This document shows, piece after piece, positions 7,501-10,571 of a DNA stretch of 10,571 nucleotides (the first letter of the stretch is position 1; every line of letters begins with the position of its first letter). Where the stretch lies: positions 1 to 10,571 of the forward strand of contig ONIF01000043.1 in NCBI GenBank assembly GCA_900317795.1. The letters run 5' to 3'. The notes beneath the pieces were generated by a model. It was not told where the DNA came from, made no database searches, and saw only the letters and a program-made list of their open reading frames with translations. The stretch is from an uncultured Eubacteriales bacterium. Its GTDB lineage: Bacteria; Bacillota; Clostridia; Oscillospirales; Acutalibacteraceae. The position numbers and the translations under genes were made by a program.

Positions 7501-8887
7501 AAATAACTCAACCGTTTCTGCAACAAAAATCAATCTCGGTGATACCATCACCGTAAAGGGTGCAGCTTCGGGCGGTGCAGGTTCTTATAAATACGCTGTA
7601 TTCTATAAGGCATCTTCTGCAAGCACATGGACTACAAAACAGGATTTCTCCTCAACATCTTCTGTTTCTATCAAATTCACAGGCACAGGCACAAAGAATA
7701 TTTGCGTAAAAGTCAAAGACGGTGCAGGCACTGTCGCAAAGAAATATTTTGACATCACTGTTGCACAGGGACTTACCAATACTTCCAAGCTTTCGGCAAG
7801 CACGATTACTCTCGGCAGTACGGCAAAAGCGGTTTGCTCTGCAACAGGCGGTTCAGGCTATTATAACTATGCTGTATTCTATAAGAAAACTTCCGATACA
7901 AAATGGGCAACTGCACAGAACTACGGTTCAAACGACACTGTAACATTCAAGCCTGCTGCTGCTACAACTTATGATGTATGCATGAAAGTAAAGGATACAA
8001 ACGGCACAGAAAGCAAGAAATATGTTACTCTTACAGTAAAGGCAACAGAACTTGTCAACACATCAACGGTTTCTGCAACATCAATCACTCTCGGCAATTC
8101 CGTAACTGTAAAAGGCTCTGCAACAGGCGGTGCAGGCTCTTATAAATACGCTTTCTTCTACAAGAGTTCTTCTTCAAGCACATGGACTACAAAACAGGAT
8201 TTCTCCTCAACATCTTCTGTTTCCATCAAGTTCACGGGTGCGGGTACAAAGAATATCTGCATAAAAGTCAAAGACGGCAACGGCACGATTGAAAAGAAAT
8301 ACATTGATGTTACCGTAAAGGCAAACGCTCTTTCCAATACTTCCACTCTTTCCGCAGCATCTGTTGTAAAGGGTAAGGCGGTAGTTGCAAAGTGTTCGGC
8401 AACGGGCGGTACAGGCTCTTATAAATACGCTGTTTATTACAAGAAGTCCTCTGCTTCGACATGGACTACAAAACAGGATTTCAGCACAAATACAAGTGTT
8501 TCCATGACATTCCCGTCAGCAGAAGTGTATGACATTTGTGTGAAAGTAAAAGACGCAAAAGGCACAGTTGCAAAGAAATATCTTGCTGTTTCGATAAATA
8601 CAGCAACCACAAGTTTGACAAACAGCTCCAAAGTAAGTGCAACATCTGTTACAAAGGGTACAAAAGTAACTATCACAGGTGCATCTTCGGGTGCAACCGA
8701 CCAGGTTCTTTATCAGTATTCCTATAAAGCAGACAGTGCAACAGCCTATACAAAAATAAAGGACTATTCCTCTGCAACATCGGCTGCATTCACTCCGAGT
8801 GAGGCAGGTACTTATATCGTAAAAGTAATTGCACAGGATATGAAGCCCTCAACGGCTGTAAAAATCCTTTATGTCACAGTAAAATAA
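4505..8887 (+). CDS. Secreted multimodular GH13 alpha-amylase with CBM26 and MucBP-like modules
   Basis: This 1460-residue protein is predicted to be an extracellular endo-acting alpha-amylase hydrolysing alpha-1,4 bonds of starch. A signal peptide (basic start MAMKKHGLFKK, hydrophobic core about 12-34, cleavage probably after ANA near residue 39) precedes the GH13 barrel (about 52-515). The conserved regions are DIVMNH (177-182), LPDF (261-264), GFRCDTAKH with nucleophile D324, WMTGECWD with general acid E367, and SSHDS with D432; the barrel is followed by a C-domain to about 595. The DTAKH / MTGE.W / SSHD pattern resembles E. coli MalS, so subfamily 19 is likely (inference from memory). Then come MucBP-like modules (601-668, 673-740), a CBM26-type module (743-832; W755, W775-P-G, W787-W788, IFNDG), a third MucBP-like module (834-897) and six tyrosine-rich modules (905-1460). 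There is no dockerin, LPXTG or SLH. AGAGGG at 4492-4497 supports the first ATG over the one at 4511. Confidence 0.93.
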   Translation: MAMKKHGLFKKIMSSFLSAACALSMTAVGTTLASTTANAAVAPTSGDASTFSWDNATVYFLLIDRFKNGDTSNDNAYDRMKTVAGDSRATFHGGDFAGITQKINDGYFTDLGVNAIWLTAPYEQLHGYILGDNFAHYSYHGYYVTDYTEPDANYGTKAEFQTLVDTAHSKGIRIIMDIVMNHAGYNNMIDMNEYNYGTLLDGWKSVYDSGQLSQYHSMIDYKSDAAAWGRWWGSDWVRSGLPGYDESGDGPSEMVQCLTGLPDFRTESSKQVGIPQFLQTKWTKEGTLSEKQSKYGTSNTVTGFISTWLSDWVRTYGIDGFRCDTAKHVDKASWKQLKDKCVAALKEWKQANPTKKLDDLDFWMTGECWDWNIGYGKDAYFTQGGFDSMINFETTGAGLLAAGKIADVYQGYADKINSDPSFNVLSYISSHDSTLARPSDMYYIGSAFLLMPGGVQIYYGDESARPLVSGIPFDGKGGAGHSLRSDMNFGENTDLVKHWGIVGRFRNSHMAVGAGANIGLTASSGIAFARTFDKNGITDKIAAVINASGSVSIDVSAVWANGTTLENAYDGTTAVVSGGKVTFSAGAHGTILIQEPDGERGTVTVQHINQDTGAVIKTDMVSGLVGESYSVSADAELTKTYDLVKTEGKTTGTFSADGATVKFYYHLDTSKFGTITITHIDAATGDSIADSETITGKVGESYSAQPVDVKNYEVDLSASTNTSGTIKTGNTNAVFKYNYVEPTGLTVHYYNKNNWSKVNIYAYDKAETKQYAGAWPGTAMTNDGEGWWSYNFSDLETVLVIFNDGNNQEPARMQPGYDVSGEVWLKDGKAVSAGKVKVVYQSTDGKTLGSETLTGLEGESYTTSAKTFSGYTLSGTPSNATGKFTSGTTTVTYTYKSDVVPVPTLVNNSTVSATTISLGGTVKVTAKGSGGTTPYTYQIVYKKSTQSNWTTASAYSTNTTATIKPASSGAYQICAKVKDKNGTEVKKFFDITVKADALVNNSTVSATKINLGDTITVKGAASGGAGSYKYAVFYKASSASTWTTKQDFSSTSSVSIKFTGTGTKNICVKVKDGAGTVAKKYFDITVAQGLTNTSKLSASTITLGSTAKAVCSATGGSGYYNYAVFYKKTSDTKWATAQNYGSNDTVTFKPAAATTYDVCMKVKDTNGTESKKYVTLTVKATELVNTSTVSATSITLGNSVTVKGSATGGAGSYKYAFFYKSSSSSTWTTKQDFSSTSSVSIKFTGAGTKNICIKVKDGNGTIEKKYIDVTVKANALSNTSTLSAASVVKGKAVVAKCSATGGTGSYKYAVYYKKSSASTWTTKQDFSTNTSVSMTFPSAEVYDICVKVKDAKGTVAKKYLAVSINTATTSLTNSSKVSATSVTKGTKVTITGASSGATDQVLYQYSYKADSATAYTKIKDYSSATSAAFTPSEAGTYIVKVIAQDMKPSTAVKILYVTVK
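6305..6724 (+). repeat. Two MucBP-like modules of the amylase
   Basis: Residues 601-668 and 673-740 are two related modules of about 68 residues. Each begins with a beta strand of the type GT(V/I)T(V/I)(Q/T)HI(N/D), followed by a D..TG turn, the G.VGESY signature (GLVGESY, GKVGESY), and an aromatic-rich closing strand (KFYYHLD, FKYNYVE). This pattern fits MucBP-type repeats. A third copy (GKVKVVYQ, GLEGESY, TYTYKSD; residues 834-897, bases 7004-7195) lies on the other side of the CBM26. They may serve as spacers or bind surface glycans; function is inferred. Confidence 0.75.
6731..7000 (+). other. CBM26-type starch-binding module (coding segment)
   Basis: Residues about 743-832 of the amylase read as a beta-sandwich starch-binding module. 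It opens with LTVHYYNKNNWSKVNIYAYD, then has AWPGTAM, GEGWWSYNF and VLVIFNDGNNQ. The tryptophans W755, W775 and W787/W788, the WPG turn and the IFNDG..Q strand are the features of family 26 modules. It is flanked on both sides by MucBP-like modules. Starch binding is inferred from family. Confidence 0.8.
7217..8884 (+). repeat. Six tandem tyrosine-rich modules at the amylase C-terminus
   Basis: Six modules of 90-95 residues start at residues 905, 998, 1090, 1183, 1276 and 1371. The shared plan is L.N.S..SA....G at the start, then SGG or TGG, Y.YA..YKK, a W.T strand, and C.KVKD..GT..KKY..(I/V)TV at the end. The sixth is the most diverged and lacks the cysteine. The pattern resembles triple-tyrosine (Y_Y_Y) or Ig-like modules of Ruminococcus-type extracellular proteins. 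Modules 2 and 4 share long identical DNA. A role in spacing, cell-surface or substrate attachment is inference. Confidence 0.85.
7620..7668 (+). repeat. 49-bp exact direct repeat, copy 1 (copy 2 at 8175-8223)
   Basis: Bases 7620-7668 are identical to 8175-8223, exactly 555 bp (185 codons, two modules) downstream, within modules 2 and 4 of the amylase tail. A shorter identical segment of 24 bp recurs in module 5 at 8459-8482. Identity at synonymous positions points to recent duplication or gene conversion. Confidence 0.9.
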
Positions 8888-8914
8888 GCCTTTGACGGCA
8901 TAAACTGAAAATCG

Positions 8915-8948
8915 GCACTCCGTACAGAAATGTGCGGGGTGCTTTTTT
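8915..8948 (+). terminator. Intrinsic terminator after the amylase
   Basis: GCACTCCGTACA at 8915-8926 pairs with TGTGCGGGGTGC at 8931-8942 (12 bp, two G-T wobbles) around a GAAA tetraloop, followed by six T at 8943-8948. It lies 27 nt after the stop codon and ends the single-gene amylase unit. Confidence 0.93.
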
Positions 8949-8953
8949 CAATG

Positions 8954-8981
8954 AGCAATTAGCAATTAGCAATGAGCAATG
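8954..8981. repeat. Intergenic heptamer tandem repeat (AGCAATT/G)x4
   Basis: Four head-to-tail 7-mers are present: AGCAATT, AGCAATT, AGCAATG, AGCAATG, preceded by a degenerate partial unit (CAATG, 8949-8953). It lies directly after the amylase terminator and before the next promoter. Similar heptameric repeats are scattered between genes in some Firmicutes and cyanobacterial genomes. It is much too short and uniform for a CRISPR array. Confidence 0.8.
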
Positions 8982-8998
8982 ATGTGCAGGGGGCAGGC

Positions 8999-9014
8999 AT
9001 ATTTTTAAAAATAT
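8999..9014. other. AT-only 16-bp palindrome upstream of the ymfF-type operon
   Basis: ATATTTTT followed by AAAAATAT is a perfect 16-bp palindrome about 35 bp upstream of the -10 box. It may act as an AT-rich UP-like element or a binding site; the low complexity makes chance plausible. Confidence 0.3.
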
Positions 9015-9046
9015 TTCAAAAATATATTTAATGTTCTGATAAAGTG

Positions 9047-9055
9047 TGGTATAAT
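9047..9055 (+). promoter_or_regulatory. Extended -10 promoter of the M16-like operon
   Basis: TGGTATAAT at 9047-9055 is an extended -10 with a perfect TATAAT. At 17-bp spacing the -35 position (9027-9032, TTTAAT) matches only weakly, as is usual for extended -10 promoters. The start would be near 9062, about 42 nt before the first gene. Confidence 0.65.
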
Positions 9056-9103
9056 AAATATGATTATCAAAAAAATATAAGAAACTTGGAGATGTGATTT
9101 TCA

Positions 9104-10366
9104 ATGTATGAATTTACAAAAAAGACGATATGCGATGGCGTATCTTTTGGAAACATAAAAGATGACAGATTTAAGAGAGGGCGTATCAATGCCACTCTCA
9201 TCGTACCGCTTGATAAAAAAACCGCTGCCGCAAATGCACTTTTATCATGTGTGCTTACACGTTCCTGCAAAAAATATCCCGATTTCACTTCACTCAACAG
9301 AAAGCTTGATGAACTCTACGGGGCGGCACTTTATCCCTCTGTCAGCAAGTACGGTGATTTCCAGACGGTGACGTTGAGCGTGTCGGGACTTGACGACAGA
9401 TATGCACTTGACGGAAAGTCGATTTCATCGGAAATAACAGAGCTTTTGTGTTCGATACTTTTCGAGCCGAATATAACGAACGGTCACTTTCTCGAGGAGG
9501 ATTTTCAGCAGGAAAAAAGACAGCTGATTGAAAACATAGATGCGGAATTTAATGACAAGAGGTCGTATGCGATAAGAAGATGTATAGAAATCATGTGCCG
9601 TGACGAGCTTTTCTCCATAAGCAGATTTGGCAGCCGTGAAGATGTTGCGGCACTTACTCAGGAGAACATATATAAAGCGTGGAAAAGTCTGCTTGACAAT
9701 GCAAGAGCGGAATTGTGTATGCTTGGCAGTACGCCCTATGAAAAAGCCCTTGAGGGATTTAAAAAATACTTTGACGGCAAGCCCAGAAAAATGACGGGTT
9801 CGACAAAGATAATTTCAGATGTGGGAGAGGTCAAGAGAATTGTCGAAACAGAGGAAATCGTACAGTCAAAGCTTGTCATGGGCTTCAGGAGTGCATATCC
9901 CAAGACCGTCAGGGAGAGAATAGCCAATACCCTTATGTCAATGATACTGGGCGGAACGCCTACTTCCAAGCTTTTCCAGAATGTAAGAGAGAAACAAAGT
10001 TTGTGCTATTACTGTTCAAGCAATGTGAATAATAATAAAGGAATCATGCTGATAGACAGCGGAGTTGAAACGGATAACATAGAAAAGACGGAATCTGCAG
10101 TCATGGAGCAGATAACGGCACTTGTTCACGGAAACGTTACAGACGAGGAACTTTTGTCTGCCAAGAAGGCTTTGAAGAATTTGTATATATCCACAATGGA
10201 CAGTCTGAGTGCCATGCACGCATGGTATATGGGAAGTGTACTCAGTTCATTGGTTGCATCGCCTTTGGAAGAAGCGGAAATTGTTGATGATATAACAAAA
10301 GAAGAAGTTGTGGAGCTTGCCAACAGAATAAAGCTTGATACGGTATTTTCACTGATAGGAAATTGA
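9104..10366 (+). CDS. yfmF: M16-like protein, YfmF/YmfF family (EF-P modification-associated), no zinc motif
   Basis: This 420-residue protein has the two-lobed M16 peptidase plan without a signal peptide. The N-lobe has RINATLIVPL, then CVLTRSCKKYPD where active M16 enzymes carry HXXEH, then LNRKLDELYGAAL and KYGDFQTVTLSV. The C-lobe has ILGGTPTSKLFQNVREKQSL followed by CYY, the usual R..Y pair of M16 C-lobes (about residues 283-303). Without HXXEH it should not be a peptidase itself. The combination LDELYGA plus the partner gene downstream fits the YmfF family (called YfmF in some databases), which in Bacillus is associated with the 5-aminopentanol modification of elongation factor P; that role is carried over by homology only. 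GGAGATG at 9088-9094 supports the ATG. The next gene begins 24 nt later. Confidence 0.8.
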   Translation: MYEFTKKTICDGVSFGNIKDDRFKRGRINATLIVPLDKKTAAANALLSCVLTRSCKKYPDFTSLNRKLDELYGAALYPSVSKYGDFQTVTLSVSGLDDRYALDGKSISSEITELLCSILFEPNITNGHFLEEDFQQEKRQLIENIDAEFNDKRSYAIRRCIEIMCRDELFSISRFGSREDVAALTQENIYKAWKSLLDNARAELCMLGSTPYEKALEGFKKYFDGKPRKMTGSTKIISDVGEVKRIVETEEIVQSKLVMGFRSAYPKTVRERIANTLMSMILGGTPTSKLFQNVREKQSLCYYCSSNVNNNKGIMLIDSGVETDNIEKTESAVMEQITALVHGNVTDEELLSAKKALKNLYISTMDSLSAMHAWYMGSVLSSLVASPLEEAEIVDDITKEEVVELANRIKLDTVFSLIGN

Positions 10367-10390
10367 TTTTTTTGAAAAGAGGATAATTTT

Positions 10391-10571
10391 ATGGAATTTC
10401 AGATAATAGAAAATGAGCGTTTGGGAGAAAAGTATTACAGAATGAAACATAAGTCGGGACTTGTAATAGATGTATTTCCAAAAGAGGGCTACAACTCGAC
10501 TTATGCGATTATAGGCACCAATTTCGGTTCTTTGAATAATCACTTTATATCAAACGGAAAAGAAGTAAAAG
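10391..10571 (+). CDS. yfmH: M16-like protein, YfmH/YmfH family, N-terminal fragment
   Basis: Sixty codons are visible before the window ends. The segment KSGLVIDVFPKEGYNSTYAI and then GTNFGSLNNHF match the start of YmfH-type M16 proteins, in which the first strand (SGL.....PK.G...TYA) is followed by the G(S/T)..NHF segment. The zinc motif HXXEH, if present, would lie just beyond the window. AAGAGGA at 10377-10383 gives a good ribosome binding site 7 nt before the ATG. It follows the YmfF-type gene by 24 nt with no terminator, so the two form an operon and probably a heterodimeric pair of an inactive and an active M16 subunit (inference from how such pairs are usually built). Confidence 0.8.
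   Translation, partial: MEFQIIENERLGEKYYRMKHKSGLVIDVFPKEGYNSTYAIIGTNFGSLNNHFISNGKEVK

Noticed and set aside
7603..8676. Several similar minus-strand frames within the amylase tail
   Set aside because: Their similarity to one another reflects only the tandem repeats on the coding strand; none has an independent start signal.
8700..8887. C-terminal dockerin on the amylase
   Set aside because: No duplicated calcium-binding D.N.D.. segment is seen; the C-terminus is a sixth diverged tyrosine-rich module.
4505..8887. Amylase gene as recently transferred foreign DNA
   Set aside because: Base composition and codon use look like the neighbours, and no integrase, transposase, tRNA or flanking direct repeats are present.
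8954..8981. CRISPR array
   Set aside because: The units are 7 bp, contiguous and without spacers.

Overview
The window looks like a low-GC Gram-positive chromosome segment, most likely a gut Clostridia of the Ruminococcus / Oscillospiraceae type. Three things support this: the Firmicutes gene order map - KOW protein - infA - rpmJ - rpsM - rpsK - rpsD - rpoA - rplQ; a large secreted starch-degrading enzyme combining GH13, CBM26, MucBP-like and repeated tyrosine-rich modules; and a heptameric AGCAATT/G repeat between genes. The species assignment is inference. All genes lie on the + strand.

Region 1 (1-4306) is the distal part of the spc/alpha ribosomal cluster. It starts inside methionine aminopeptidase (map, 5' end missing) and continues with a small KOW-domain RNA-binding protein, IF-1 (TTG start), L36 (37 codons), S13, S11, S4, the RNA polymerase alpha subunit and L17. 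A near-consensus promoter (TTGACA-N17-TATAAA with an extended -10) lies between the KOW gene and infA and probably gives the infA-rplQ block its own transcription. The block ends at a strong intrinsic terminator after rplQ.

Region 2 (4307-8948) is a single-gene unit. An AT-rich intergenic region carries a sigma-A-like promoter surrounded by operator-like repeats. It is followed by a 1460-residue exported alpha-amylase with signal peptide, GH13 catalytic domain resembling MalS / subfamily 19, two MucBP-like modules, a CBM26-type starch-binding module, a third MucBP-like module and six tandem modules of about 92 residues. No dockerin, sortase motif or SLH domain is visible. A GAAA-loop terminator closes the unit.

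Region 3 (8949-10571) has a short heptamer repeat, an AT-rich stretch with an extended -10 promoter, and the start of a two-gene operon of M16-like proteins. The first is a YmfF/YfmF-type protein without the zinc motif. The second is the N-terminus of its YmfH/YfmH-type partner, cut by the window edge. In Bacillus such pairs are linked to modification of elongation factor P.

Most of the window is ordinary housekeeping. The unusual material is the amylase: its modular tail, internal DNA-level duplication, paired cysteines and promoter region.
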